Source: Flavobacterium salmonis
GTDB lineage: Bacteria; Bacteroidota; Bacteroidia; Flavobacteriales; Flavobacteriaceae
DNA: 64,000 bases
NCBI RefSeq assembly: GCF_903819435.1
Contig: NZ_CAIJDP010000057.1
Location: 1-64,000, forward strand
Direction of reading: 5' to 3'
This document shows positions 9,910-18,355 of this stretch, one piece after another (position 1 is the first letter of the stretch; each line of letters begins with the position of its first letter). A model generated the notes under the pieces. That model was not told the DNA's origin, made no database searches, and saw only the letters and a program-made list of their open reading frames with translations. The translations under genes and the position numbers were made by a program.

Positions 9910-11475
9910 ATGCATAATCAAAAATCTGCTAAAAAACATGAAGATCAAAGTCCGCTTATATGGTCCTGGCGACTCTTCAAAACCCTATTCTTTCTAATTC
10001 CTATTCTAGCTCAGGCACAATATGCTCCTCCGGTTGAAACCGCTTTAAAAAAAGCAGGAAACAATAGATCCGAATTAGAAAAAGCATTGGAATACAGCAA
10101 TAAAACCGGTGATCCCCTGAAAATAAAAGCCATGCAGTTTTTGATTGCCAATATGGATATTCATTCTTCATCAGATTATTATTGGGAAGATAGTGCGAAT
10201 AATAAGATTGCCTACAACGAATTGGATTATACTGATTTTGAACAATCAAAAATCGCATTTGAAAGCATAAAAAAGCAAAATCCAGGACTAAAAGCCAAGC
10301 CTGTTCTTTATAAAGATATTGAAACCATAAAAGGGGATTATTTAATTCAAAATTTAGAAAATGCTTTTAAGGCATGGAGATCATCCGCAATAAAAACAAC
10401 TTCATTTGATGATTTTTGCGAATATATTTTGCCGTATAGAGTAAGCGTAGAACCTATACAAGATTGGCGTCCTGCCTACACGGACAAATTTAAGTGGATA
10501 AATGAGCAAATTTCTGCCAAGGGCTTGCAAGCTACCTTGCCATATGTTAAAGATAATTATGACAGTTGGTTTGTCAATAACTGGAAAGAAAAACGTACCG
10601 AGCCTTTGCCAAGACTCGGGAGTCTTCAATTGCTTTTTCGTAAACAAGGTCCCTGCTCCGATATTGCCAGTATGAGTGTATTTACTATGCGCTCACAAGG
10701 TATTCCTGCGGCAGTTAACATTATTCCGTTTTGGGCAACGGCAACCGAAGGCCATTATACCAATACTTTTTTTGATGAAAATAGACAAATGCTTAATTGC
10801 GATTATGGGACAAAGGATTTTCGCCAGAACTTGGCAAGAGAACCTGCTAAAGTAATCCGACTGACGTATTCTAAAAATCCTGAAACATTAGCCAGTATCG
10901 AAGATATAAGCAATATACCGAAAGGCTCCCTGCAACAGCAAAATTACATTGATGTAACCAATGATTTCTGGGAGACTACTACCGTAAAATGCCCTCTATA
11001 TCCAAAAGAAAACCCTCCTAAAATTGTATATGCAACCACGTTTAACGGATTGGCATGGAGAGCTTTCTGGTGGGGAAAAACAGAAAAAAATGAAACCGTT
11101 TTTACAAAACTCTGCAAACAAACAGTCATTATTCCGCAATATTACAGCAATGGTAAATTAACACCCGCAGGCGCTCCTGTTGTTATTGGTAATACAACCA
11201 CAAAAGTATTACAGCCCGACCTTACACAAACCAGCGAAGTACTAATAGCCGAAAAAGAAAAATACTTAAAATTTAAATTGGGGATAACCTACCAGCTCCT
11301 GTATTGGGACAACAGCTGGAAAACATTAGGAAAGCAAACAGTAACCAGCCCTGTAACCGAAATGAAGTTTGAGAAAGCCCCTAAAAATGCTTTGTTCCTC
11401 TTTCTTGCCAGTGATTCCAGAGGACTGGAACGCCCTTTTATTATACAAGAGAATGGCGAACGCTTTTGGTTTTAA
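9910..11475 (+). CDS. Secreted transglutaminase-like (cysteine protease fold) protein
   Basis: 521 residues. The N-terminus has a hydrophobic stretch ending ILAQAQ, consistent with a signal peptide preceded by an unusually long charged region; an internal start is possible. The transglutaminase core is visible: catalytic Cys in QGPCSDIASMSVFTMRSQG (about residue 249), His in EGHYTNTF (about 282) and Asp in NCDYGTKDF (about 298). Bacterial members are mostly peptidases or envelope enzymes rather than crosslinkers. It lies 42 bp after the O-ligase gene and is probably in the same transcript as the next two secreted proteins. Substrate unknown. Confidence 0.72.
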   Translation: MHNQKSAKKHEDQSPLIWSWRLFKTLFFLIPILAQAQYAPPVETALKKAGNNRSELEKALEYSNKTGDPLKIKAMQFLIANMDIHSSSDYYWEDSANNKIAYNELDYTDFEQSKIAFESIKKQNPGLKAKPVLYKDIETIKGDYLIQNLENAFKAWRSSAIKTTSFDDFCEYILPYRVSVEPIQDWRPAYTDKFKWINEQISAKGLQATLPYVKDNYDSWFVNNWKEKRTEPLPRLGSLQLLFRKQGPCSDIASMSVFTMRSQGIPAAVNIIPFWATATEGHYTNTFFDENRQMLNCDYGTKDFRQNLAREPAKVIRLTYSKNPETLASIEDISNIPKGSLQQQNYIDVTNDFWETTTVKCPLYPKENPPKIVYATTFNGLAWRAFWWGKTEKNETVFTKLCKQTVIIPQYYSNGKLTPAGAPVVIGNTTTKVLQPDLTQTSEVLIAEKEKYLKFKLGITYQLLYWDNSWKTLGKQTVTSPVTEMKFEKAPKNALFLFLASDSRGLERPFIIQENGERFWF

Positions 11476-11480
11476 AAGAA

Positions 11481-11523
11481 TCAATTACAATATCAATTAC
11501 AATATCAATTACAATATCAATTT
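11481..11523 (+). repeat. 12-bp tandem repeat
   Basis: The unit TCAATTACAATA occurs three times and is followed by a partial copy (TCAATTTT). It starts five bases after the stop codon of the transglutaminase-like gene and fills most of the gap to the next gene. Confidence 0.9.
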
Positions 11524-11546
11524 TAAATAACTAAAAAAAAATACCA

Positions 11547-12824
11547 ATGACAAAATTACTCTTAAGCCTGCTGTTCCTGCCGATCCTGGGTCAGGCACAG
11601 GTTAGCCCAAATGTTAGTAAACGTTATCCTGCACATATTGTTTATAAAATAGACGATGTAATCTCTAAAGTCAATTTGAGCGAAGATAAGCAAATTAAAA
11701 TGGCGCAAAAATTTATGAAGACTGATAGTATTGTTAATGCAGGTTTAGCTGTTGGCGCTCCTGCAGAATCATTAAAAGCATATTACAACTCTATTGACAA
11801 AACATTCCTAAAGAATATATTGTCTGTAGAAGAAATGGAACAGTATAATTACGAAATGGACAAAGACAATCGGTTTTTGGCGGCTTTAATCCTCGCTCCG
11901 CATTTAAAATTGCAGCCGGAACAAATCAATAAAATACGCCAGCTTAATGATTCTGTCAGCACTACCCCTCAAAAATCAACAAAAGAAACAATCCAATTTT
12001 ACAATCGTAAACTATCTAAAATATTAAATAAACAACAATATGTTGATGTAGTAAAATCTACCTACAAAGACCAGTCGATTGCAGATGCCAGAACAGATTG
12101 GCAGGGAATATTAAAATTAAAAATAAATACTCCGGGTAAGGAGCAAGAAGAATTTAAGCAGCTCGTGGATTTTCATTTTGCTAAAAATGGCTTTCTGGAT
12201 AAAAAAGCAGAATTGTATGAAAAAAAGAAACAGGATTTCCTGAGTCTTAAAGCGACAATGATGGAACCGCCACTTTTGATCCGTTCAAAAATCCTTTCAG
12301 ACCAAAAACATGCTAATAACAAATATGCCTCACTGATTCAATTTGAAAAAGAACTGAACCTGAGCCAGAAACAAATAGATACCCTGCTCGTAAAATACCT
12401 GACATTTGAAAAAATCATAATTGAAAATAAAGAAAATGATTTAAAAGGAAACTTTACAACTCCCAAACCATTACCGTCAGAATTTGAGAACATAGCCAAA
12501 ATTGTAACCTCAGAGCAAATGAACAAATGGCTTAATCTCAAAAACAAAAATGAAGCAATTAAAAAAGCCAATCAAAGCTGGGCAGCATTAGAATCAGAAG
12601 GATTGACTAAAAATGCAGACCAGCAAAAACTAATGCCTGAACTCGCAAATTACCATCTGAAATTATTGATCGCATTAGAAAAAAACAAAAACTGGAAAAC
12701 TTCTGAAACTCGTTTTCTTGTGCGTGATGTTGAGCAAAAAAAACCTGAAATCTTAGTACAATTAGATGCTCTAAGCCGAAGCAAAGCTAAAAGTGAAAAT
12801 GCAAAAAATGCTTTGGCATGGTAA
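11547..12824 (+). CDS. Secreted protein with four LTxxQ-like (Spy/CpxP-type) repeats
   Basis: 425 residues with a signal peptide (LLLSLLFLPILGQAQ). I do not recognise a named family, but the chain divides into about four units of roughly 75 residues. Each has an amphipathic LxLSxxQ-like helix (VNLSEDKQIKMAQKF at 42, LKLQPEQINKIRQL at 120, LKINTPGKEQEEFKQL at 191, LNLSQKQIDTLLVKY at 270) and a second iLtxeQ-like helix (NILSVEEMEQY at 90, KILNKQQYVDVV at 159, KILSDQKHANNKY at 248, KIVTSEQMNKWLN at 318). This is the pattern of the Spy/CpxP periplasmic chaperones, here multiplied. A chaperone role is inferred from the pattern only. Confidence 0.6.
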   Translation: MTKLLLSLLFLPILGQAQVSPNVSKRYPAHIVYKIDDVISKVNLSEDKQIKMAQKFMKTDSIVNAGLAVGAPAESLKAYYNSIDKTFLKNILSVEEMEQYNYEMDKDNRFLAALILAPHLKLQPEQINKIRQLNDSVSTTPQKSTKETIQFYNRKLSKILNKQQYVDVVKSTYKDQSIADARTDWQGILKLKINTPGKEQEEFKQLVDFHFAKNGFLDKKAELYEKKKQDFLSLKATMMEPPLLIRSKILSDQKHANNKYASLIQFEKELNLSQKQIDTLLVKYLTFEKIIIENKENDLKGNFTTPKPLPSEFENIAKIVTSEQMNKWLNLKNKNEAIKKANQSWAALESEGLTKNADQQKLMPELANYHLKLLIALEKNKNWKTSETRFLVRDVEQKKPEILVQLDALSRSKAKSENAKNALAW

Positions 12825-12884
12825 ATCTGTTAATACAATTTTAATTCAACTCAAAAATAATAACAATCAACCTAAATACAACCA

Positions 12885-14423
12885 ATGAAGAAAATTACCA
12901 AAAAAGGAGTATGTCTATTGCTGCTCCTAAGCAGCATGCTGGGACATTCGCAGGAATCCCCGGACATTAGCAAAACATTAGCAACGGCAAGGCTACAGCT
13001 CGTAAAAGGAAGCAAAAACTATAACCCGGAAAAAGCGGTAGCCAGTTATACTGAGCTAGCATCACAAGGCAATCCAGTAGCCATGAATGCGCTGGGACTT
13101 ATTTACACTAAGGGCTCCGGCGTAGCTGTAAACGAGCAGGAAGGATTAAAATGGCTCGAAAAAGCAGCACAAGCAGGTTATACTAAGGCCTGGTACAATC
13201 TGGGAATATTATACCACGAAGGTGTAAGTACCCCAACAGATCCCGTAAAAGCAATACAATATTTTGAAAAAGCAGCCACGGCAGGGTATAGTTCAGCCTA
13301 CACCGCATGGGGTAGAATGGTCATGAGAGGAAACGGAGTACCTCAGGATTATCCGCTGGCCATGAGTATTTTTAAGCAGGGTGCTGAAAAAGGAAATTCG
13401 CACTGCAGTTATCTGCAAGGCTATTTGTACTACAAAGGTTTTGGCTGCACACAAGACTACAGCCTCGCCATACAACACTTTGAAGTGGCAGTACAAAAAC
13501 ACAATCCCTGGGGGATGTACATGTTGGGACTCTGTTACCGCAATGGTTATGGAGTAGCTATTGATTTAGAAAAAGCCAAATTCTACCTCAGCAAATCAGC
13601 AGCAATGGGCGTAAAACCATCCCGAATGGAACTGGACGATCCGGAGGCCGAAAATTATAATCCTAATCAGCTAAAAACCATTTCAGCACCTGTTGGTGAA
13701 ATCATAACCATTACCGAAACCGAAGCTCCCGAAACTTTTAAAAAAGTAAAACAAGCTCCTATTACAACCGAAATTTCCGAGAGTTATACAGGTTATGTAT
13801 TGCGTTACGACTTTAGCGGCCAAAATATTATAAGCAAAACGGCATTGCAAATCGACCTAAAGCAGACAGGCAAAGAACTTAATGGTGAATGGAAAGAAAT
13901 TGATGGCGACACGGTTATTTTTAATGCCCAAATACAAGACGATGCTATTGTATTTAAAGATTCTAAAATAGACCGCACGGAGCATTTTTACAAAGGCAGT
14001 CTTAATAGCTATGAATTTAAGGATGCTAAACTACAATTATTGCAAACCGATGAATCGTTATTTATGGTAGGTAACCTACAGCTTTACAACATCAAAGAGC
14101 GTGAAAACGAAAAACCGATGTACCTGATTTTAGAGAAAAAACAAATCAAAACAAATGACGTTCAGGAAATCATTTCTTCTGTGGTCATACATCCAAATCC
14201 GGTAGTAACAGATTTTAATTTGAGTTTCGACCTGGCAAAACCTGCAGATGTAGGTGTGAGTATTTACTACAGTACTGGCAGGGAGTTATATAGCCAGCAA
14301 TGGAAAAACCTGGAGCAGGGAACACAAACCAGAACCCTTGCGCTAAACGCACCTGCAGGCTACTATATATTGAGACTGACTTATGGCACAGAAGTAAAAA
14401 CAACTATTTTAATTAAAAAATAA
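12885..14423 (+). CDS. Sel1-repeat protein with T9SS type A sorting domain
   Basis: 512 residues. A signal peptide ends LGHSQ. About five Sel1-like TPR repeats span residues 45-265 (for example AMNALGLIYTKGSGVAVNEQ, WYNLGILYHEGV, SYLQGYLYYKGFG, MYMLGLCYRNGYG). A beta-rich middle follows, then a C-terminal domain beginning VVIHPNPVVTDFNLSF and ending YYILRLTYGTEVKTTILIKK. That ending is a typical type A T9SS sorting signal, so the protein should reach the cell surface. Sel1 repeats usually mediate protein-protein contacts. It lies five bases before the HExxH gene, which may make it part of the same transcript. Confidence 0.85.
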   Translation: MKKITKKGVCLLLLLSSMLGHSQESPDISKTLATARLQLVKGSKNYNPEKAVASYTELASQGNPVAMNALGLIYTKGSGVAVNEQEGLKWLEKAAQAGYTKAWYNLGILYHEGVSTPTDPVKAIQYFEKAATAGYSSAYTAWGRMVMRGNGVPQDYPLAMSIFKQGAEKGNSHCSYLQGYLYYKGFGCTQDYSLAIQHFEVAVQKHNPWGMYMLGLCYRNGYGVAIDLEKAKFYLSKSAAMGVKPSRMELDDPEAENYNPNQLKTISAPVGEIITITETEAPETFKKVKQAPITTEISESYTGYVLRYDFSGQNIISKTALQIDLKQTGKELNGEWKEIDGDTVIFNAQIQDDAIVFKDSKIDRTEHFYKGSLNSYEFKDAKLQLLQTDESLFMVGNLQLYNIKERENEKPMYLILEKKQIKTNDVQEIISSVVIHPNPVVTDFNLSFDLAKPADVGVSIYYSTGRELYSQQWKNLEQGTQTRTLALNAPAGYYILRLTYGTEVKTTILIKK

Positions 14424-14428
14424 GGGCG

Positions 14429-16072
14429 ATGAAAAATAAATATTATATTTTAGCATTTACGTTCTTATGTTTGCTGATAGGACAAAATAGCTTTGCACAA
14501 ACCTCCGACGGAGATGCACATTTTGACGAAGAAGGAATGCATGAGTTTTTGTCTGAGTTGTTTGATCGTGAAGTAAGCTCTTATGAGACAGATTCTAATA
14601 CAGGATTTATAATATCCGTTAACGGACCCGGTGAAGGAGGAGGTGAACGCGATGGCTTTGTTGGTTTTGAAACCGCTAATGATGGAACTATAACTTTTAC
14701 CTGGGGAGGATTTAACGATCTTGATACCACTGAAACTTCTTCCCAAAACACAGGTGAAACCTCAAGTAATTCTGCATGGGGATTTATTGATTGGGGTAGC
14801 GTATATTCTATGTCAATACCCATTAACCCTAATGGCGATTGTTGGTCTTGCAGTGCAGAAACTGATAACAATGATGTGGCAAGTTCTGAAAACTATAATT
14901 ACTTTGATCTTCTGCCAAGCTGGGTACAAACAAGCTATTCAGATTTTTTAGGCAGTTCAAATTCGCCAGTGTATACTCCTCCTCCAAATACTGGCTATTC
15001 AGGTACTTTAGGAGACGTTATAATTTGGTATAATGTAGGTACTCCTTATGAAATTGGGGCATCCTATGGACAACTTCCTATTGAGGAAGTAAATGATACT
15101 AAAGTTATTATGAATAATAGTAATTCATTGCATCATGAACTCATTTTTCAGTTTGTCAAGAATCATCCTGGAACTGGTTTAGATATGCTAAAAACATATA
15201 TAGTATCTTATCCAAATGGTAACATAGCTCAATTCATAGAGGATTATAATAATCCATCGATAGATATATGTACTAATTATTCTTTACTTTGTGCTGCAGA
15301 AACATTTGAGACTACCAATATAGCAGCAGCACCAATCGATAATGTTCTTCCTAAATTTAAGTTTGTAGCTAATAAAAATAATATTTTTAATGTCAACGGA
15401 AGACCTTTACGATCTTCTATTAATGACGGGAACTTGTTACAAATTGAGGTTAAAAATGTTTTACACTCACCCTCCCGTTTATTAAGAACAGAAGGTACGC
15501 TACGTGCTTTTGGTAAGATGGCTACATATTATGCAGAATTATATGGCTACACCGGGGTAGTACAAATGATAAACACAAAAGGTAAAGATGGTGGAGATGA
15601 TGTTGCCTGGTATGGCAATGGAGTTTTAACCGTAAGGGCTACTGCATTTTCAGAAGGGAGATTTGACAATGTAAATGATTTTAAATCAATTATAAAGCAT
15701 GAAGTACTACATTGGCTAGACCCGAAAACAGGCGATGATAATTATAAATTTAAAGATCATGCCACTATTTATTTATTACAAGCTTCTGATCCTGATTTCA
15801 AAAACACTTCTGATTGGCATAAAATTAATAATGCTAACCAATACATGATTAGAATTTTCAATTCTTCCAGGGTACATGAGGTAGGAATGAACAATGACGG
15901 AATAGTAGCTGCGATGCAAAAATACAATGATGAAAATACAGGCGGAGTGAAAATTTACAATATTCTTTTTTCAAATGCAAGTGTAGCTAGTTTAAGGTTT
16001 ACAACAAGTATAAATGGACAAATAAAAGACAATCATTATGAATATAAAGAACTTAAAAGCACAGCAGATTAA
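14429..16072 (+). CDS. Secreted HExxH (zincin-like) protein, candidate toxin
   Basis: 547 residues with a signal peptide (ILAFTFLCLLIGQNSFAQ). The N-terminal half is acidic and rich in Gly/Ser/Thr. The C-terminal part carries a zinc-metallopeptidase motif, IIKHEVLHWLDPKTGDD (His424, Glu425, His428), followed by KDHATIYLLQASDPDFKNTSD. That second segment resembles a segment I associate with predicted metallopeptidases in Bacteroidota toxin loci. No T9SS tail is seen. Its 3' end overlaps the next lipoprotein gene by 35 bp, the tight coupling expected of an effector/immunity pair. The toxin role is inference from the motif, the overlap and the neighbouring immunity genes; a housekeeping peptidase is possible. 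Confidence 0.6.
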   Translation: MKNKYYILAFTFLCLLIGQNSFAQTSDGDAHFDEEGMHEFLSELFDREVSSYETDSNTGFIISVNGPGEGGGERDGFVGFETANDGTITFTWGGFNDLDTTETSSQNTGETSSNSAWGFIDWGSVYSMSIPINPNGDCWSCSAETDNNDVASSENYNYFDLLPSWVQTSYSDFLGSSNSPVYTPPPNTGYSGTLGDVIIWYNVGTPYEIGASYGQLPIEEVNDTKVIMNNSNSLHHELIFQFVKNHPGTGLDMLKTYIVSYPNGNIAQFIEDYNNPSIDICTNYSLLCAAETFETTNIAAAPIDNVLPKFKFVANKNNIFNVNGRPLRSSINDGNLLQIEVKNVLHSPSRLLRTEGTLRAFGKMATYYAELYGYTGVVQMINTKGKDGGDDVAWYGNGVLTVRATAFSEGRFDNVNDFKSIIKHEVLHWLDPKTGDDNYKFKDHATIYLLQASDPDFKNTSDWHKINNANQYMIRIFNSSRVHEVGMNNDGIVAAMQKYNDENTGGVKIYNILFSNASVASLRFTTSINGQIKDNHYEYKELKSTAD

Positions 16073-16568
16073 GACGGTAATACTATTACTGTTTTTTTGC
16101 TTATTATCCTGTAATAATAAGCAAAAAGAAATTACCAAAATACTTACCAACGACAGTATTCAATATTGGAACATATCTGAACCTGAGGACAAACGACCTA
16201 TTTACTATAATTCGTATAGTTTTTCAAAAACAGGAATTCATGAAAGGTATAATATTGATATTAATGAGGTTCGGAATATTATACCCAGAGATACAGTTCC
16301 TGATAGACATGGAATTTACAACAAATGGAGTTTTATAAATGACAGTACCATTAATATGGGAGGATTTATAATGAAAATTGTAAATTATTCCCAAGATTCA
16401 ATTGTTTTAAAAGGCAAGAATAATACTGCTTATTCTCTATATCGTGTAATAGGTCCTTTTAGAGTTAGTCCTAAAAGTATAAGGGAGCGGGATTCGCTTA
16501 TTACTATCTATGCAAAAGAAAGAGAAAGAGATAAAGGTGCTTTCATTGTGACTGATACCATAAAATAA
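16038..16568 (+). CDS. Lipoprotein, candidate immunity protein, copy 1
   Basis: 176 residues. The signal sequence ends in a lipobox (FFCLLSC, Cys25), so the protein should be membrane-anchored and face the periplasm or the surface. The ATG at 16038 lies inside the preceding HExxH gene in another frame, giving a 35-bp overlap and likely translational coupling. No known domain is recognised. It is clearly paralogous to the next gene: both share KQKEITKILTNDSIQYWNIS and the tail RVSPKSIRERDSLITIYAKE. A periplasmic lipoprotein coupled to a secreted protease-like protein, and then duplicated, fits an immunity function, but that is inferred. Confidence 0.7.
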   Translation: MNIKNLKAQQIKTVILLLFFCLLSCNNKQKEITKILTNDSIQYWNISEPEDKRPIYYNSYSFSKTGIHERYNIDINEVRNIIPRDTVPDRHGIYNKWSFINDSTINMGGFIMKIVNYSQDSIVLKGKNNTAYSLYRVIGPFRVSPKSIRERDSLITIYAKERERDKGAFIVTDTIK

Positions 16569-16576
16569 TTAATCTC

Positions 16577-16612
16577 ACACTGCGCAAAGTTATACTTTGC
16601 GCAGTGTTTTTA
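16577..16612 (+). terminator. Terminator after lipoprotein copy 1
   Basis: A strong GC-containing hairpin (ACACTGCGCAAAGT, loop TAT, ACTTTGCGCAGTGT) followed by TTTT. A diverged copy follows the second lipoprotein gene. Confidence 0.85.
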
Positions 16613-16685
16613 ATTTTATGTAAGTGACAAGTTTGCAAAAAGTCTCTGCTAACATATCCAATTTTAGCTCATTTAACTTTTATAA
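16611..16685 (+). repeat. 75-bp direct repeat, copy 1
   Basis: The 75 bases starting TAATTTTATGTAAGTGACAA recur exactly at 17283-17357, each time just downstream of a lipoprotein gene and its terminator. They belong to a duplicated gene-plus-spacer cassette. Confidence 0.95.
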
Positions 16686-16710
16686 CGAGTATGGAACAAA
16701 AAATAAACAC

Positions 16711-17241
16711 ATGAATATCAAAAGTTTAAAAATAAAACAGATTAAGACTCTAATACTATTTTTATTTTACTGCTTATTATCCTGTAACAATAAACAAAAA
16801 GAAATTACCAAAATACTTACCAATGATAGCATTCAGTATTGGAACATATCTGTACCTGAAGATAAACGACCAGTTTATCATAATTCATATAGTTTTTCGA
16901 AAACAGGAGTTTGTGAAAAGTACAATATAGATTATAATGAGATTCGAAATATCATACCCAGAGATACAGTCCCTGATAAATATGGAATCTACAACAAATG
17001 GAATTTTATTAATGACAGTACAATTAATATGGGAGGATTTATAATGAAAATTGCAAATTATTCCCGCGATTCAATTGTCTTAAAAGACAAGAATAACGAC
17101 TCTTATTCTTTGTACCGTGTAATAGGTCCTTTTAGAGTTAGTCCTAAAAGTATAAGGGAGCGGGATTCGCTTATTACTATCTATGCAAAAGAAAGAGAAA
17201 GAGATAAGGGTGCATTCATTGTGACGGATACGATAAAATAA
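16711..17241 (+). CDS. Lipoprotein, candidate immunity protein, copy 2
   Basis: 176 residues from the ATG at 16711, the same length and start context (MNIKSLK) as copy 1. An in-frame start at 16624 would add 29 residues lying inside the duplicated spacer and would bury the signal sequence, so I reject it. The lipobox is FYCLLSC (Cys25). The 5' and middle parts differ from copy 1 at scattered positions, while the last ~100 coding bases are almost identical, suggesting recent gene conversion. A second immunity variant behind one effector is common in toxin loci; the function remains inferred. Confidence 0.7.
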   Translation: MNIKSLKIKQIKTLILFLFYCLLSCNNKQKEITKILTNDSIQYWNISVPEDKRPVYHNSYSFSKTGVCEKYNIDYNEIRNIIPRDTVPDKYGIYNKWNFINDSTINMGGFIMKIANYSRDSIVLKDKNNDSYSLYRVIGPFRVSPKSIRERDSLITIYAKERERDKGAFIVTDTIK

Positions 17242-17249
17242 TTAATCCT

Positions 17250-17284
17250 AAACTGCGTAAAGTCAAACTTTGCGCAGTTTTTTA
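17250..17284 (+). terminator. Terminator after lipoprotein copy 2
   Basis: Hairpin AAACTGCGTAAAGT, loop CAA, ACTTTGCGCAGTTT followed by a T-run. It is a diverged duplicate of the hairpin at 16577-16612, with compensating changes at the stem base. Confidence 0.85.
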
Positions 17285-17357
17285 ATTTTATGTAAGTGAC
17301 AAGTTTGCAAAAAGTCTCTGCTAACATATCCAATTTTAGCTCATTTAACTTTTATAA
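17283..17357 (+). repeat. 75-bp direct repeat, copy 2
   Basis: Exact copy of 16611-16685. Directly after it the sequence changes from immunity-gene context to a toxin-like C-terminal fragment, marking a recombination junction. Confidence 0.95.
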
Positions 17358-17552
17358 AGAGTATGGAGCAAGTCGAAAGACTGGATTGAAAGAGGAACAG
17401 AACTAGGAGATGCTATTGGAGATCATGATTTAGCCAATGATATTATAGATGCAGGATACACTAGCGTTTTAGCCACACATGGCCCAAATGGAAATGTTGT
17501 GTATAAATTGGTTGATTCTGCGGGAAATATCGGAAGTGTATGGACACCTTAA
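17358..17552 (+). pseudogene. Orphan C-terminal fragment of a toxin-like protein
   Basis: An open frame of 64 codons bounded upstream by an in-frame stop at 17355 and lacking any start codon. It encodes KDWIERGTELGDAIGDHDLA, then YTSVLATHGPNGNVVYKLVD and ends SAGNIGSVWTP. This looks like the far C-terminus of a polymorphic toxin domain. The next gene, 18 bp downstream, encodes a PoNi-type immunity protein, so the fragment is probably what remains of its cognate PoNe-type nuclease; that assignment is inference. It begins right at the end of the 75-bp repeat, which suggests that recombination displaced the rest of the toxin gene. Confidence 0.6.
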
Positions 17553-17570
17553 CATTTAAGAATAAACAAC

Positions 17571-18341
17571 ATGAGAGACAAACTGAAAGATAAAGATTAC
17601 TTTGAATCATTTATTAATAACGAATATCAGTCTATAGAGAAAAGAATTAATAAATTAAAAATTGGTGAAATTAAAGAAGATAGAATACAATCTGTAAAAA
17701 AAGCAATGACTTATTCCTACTTGCAAATTATAGGAGCTAAATATTCTTTGGGAATAAGATCTTTCGAAGAAATGAAAAATGATCTTTGTAATGGTATTCA
17801 ATTATTGAATGAATGTATGGTAAATAATAACGGTAAATTTTACAATCCTAAAAAGAATGAATATTTAGACCAATATTATCTTCATATTTATCAAGAAATA
17901 TTGCAATATTTATCATTAGCATACTTATTAGATATTCCTGAAACAAATTTTAAAGTCCTGATTAATATTATTGATCGAGATAAAATTAACAATGATTTAT
18001 ATGAGTTCTTCATAAAATCACGTTTTCCCGATTTTGAACAAAAGAGAATTGAGCATTATAATCCTGAAAAATCTGTTGTTGTACCAGTGTACAATAAACT
18101 AGATAAAGCTGCAAAAGAATCTAATAAAGACGTGTCTTCAAAGCTAGTAAATCAATTCTTGGAAAAAGACTATTATCATAAAGACATGAATTCTTACAAC
18201 AGCCACAAAAGCAAAGCAAATATATATAGCGGTTATTGGAGCTTTGAGGCTGCTGCCGTAGTTAAGATTTTGTCTTTAGATGATAGCAGTTTTGCCAACA
18301 ATCAATATTATCCAAAGGATTTAGTTCATTTCAATAATTAA
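17571..18341 (+). CDS. PoNi-type immunity protein (DUF1910/DUF1911 family)
   Basis: 256 residues, soluble, mostly helical. The C-terminal part contains YSGYWSFEAAAVVKILSLDD followed by SSFANNQYYPKDLVHF. This is the characteristic end of the DUF1911 domain found in PoNi proteins, which neutralise PoNe nuclease toxins of the PD-(D/E)xK fold. The N-terminal part (DKDYFESFINNEYQSIEKRI) is consistent with DUF1910. There is no signal peptide, as expected for an immunity protein against a DNA-targeting toxin. The intact toxin is absent; only a C-terminal remnant lies upstream, so this is an orphan immunity gene. Confidence 0.8.
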   Translation: MRDKLKDKDYFESFINNEYQSIEKRINKLKIGEIKEDRIQSVKKAMTYSYLQIIGAKYSLGIRSFEEMKNDLCNGIQLLNECMVNNNGKFYNPKKNEYLDQYYLHIYQEILQYLSLAYLLDIPETNFKVLINIIDRDKINNDLYEFFIKSRFPDFEQKRIEHYNPEKSVVVPVYNKLDKAAKESNKDVSSKLVNQFLEKDYYHKDMNSYNSHKSKANIYSGYWSFEAAAVVKILSLDDSSFANNQYYPKDLVHFNN

Positions 18342-18355
18342 TAGAAAAATATAAA

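Noticed and set aside
11481..11523. CRISPR-like array
   Set aside because: Units are contiguous 12-mers without spacers; no cas genes in the window.
16624..16710. Upstream extension of lipoprotein copy 2
   Set aside because: It would place 29 residues from the duplicated spacer before the signal sequence; copy 1 and the lipobox position support the ATG at 16711.
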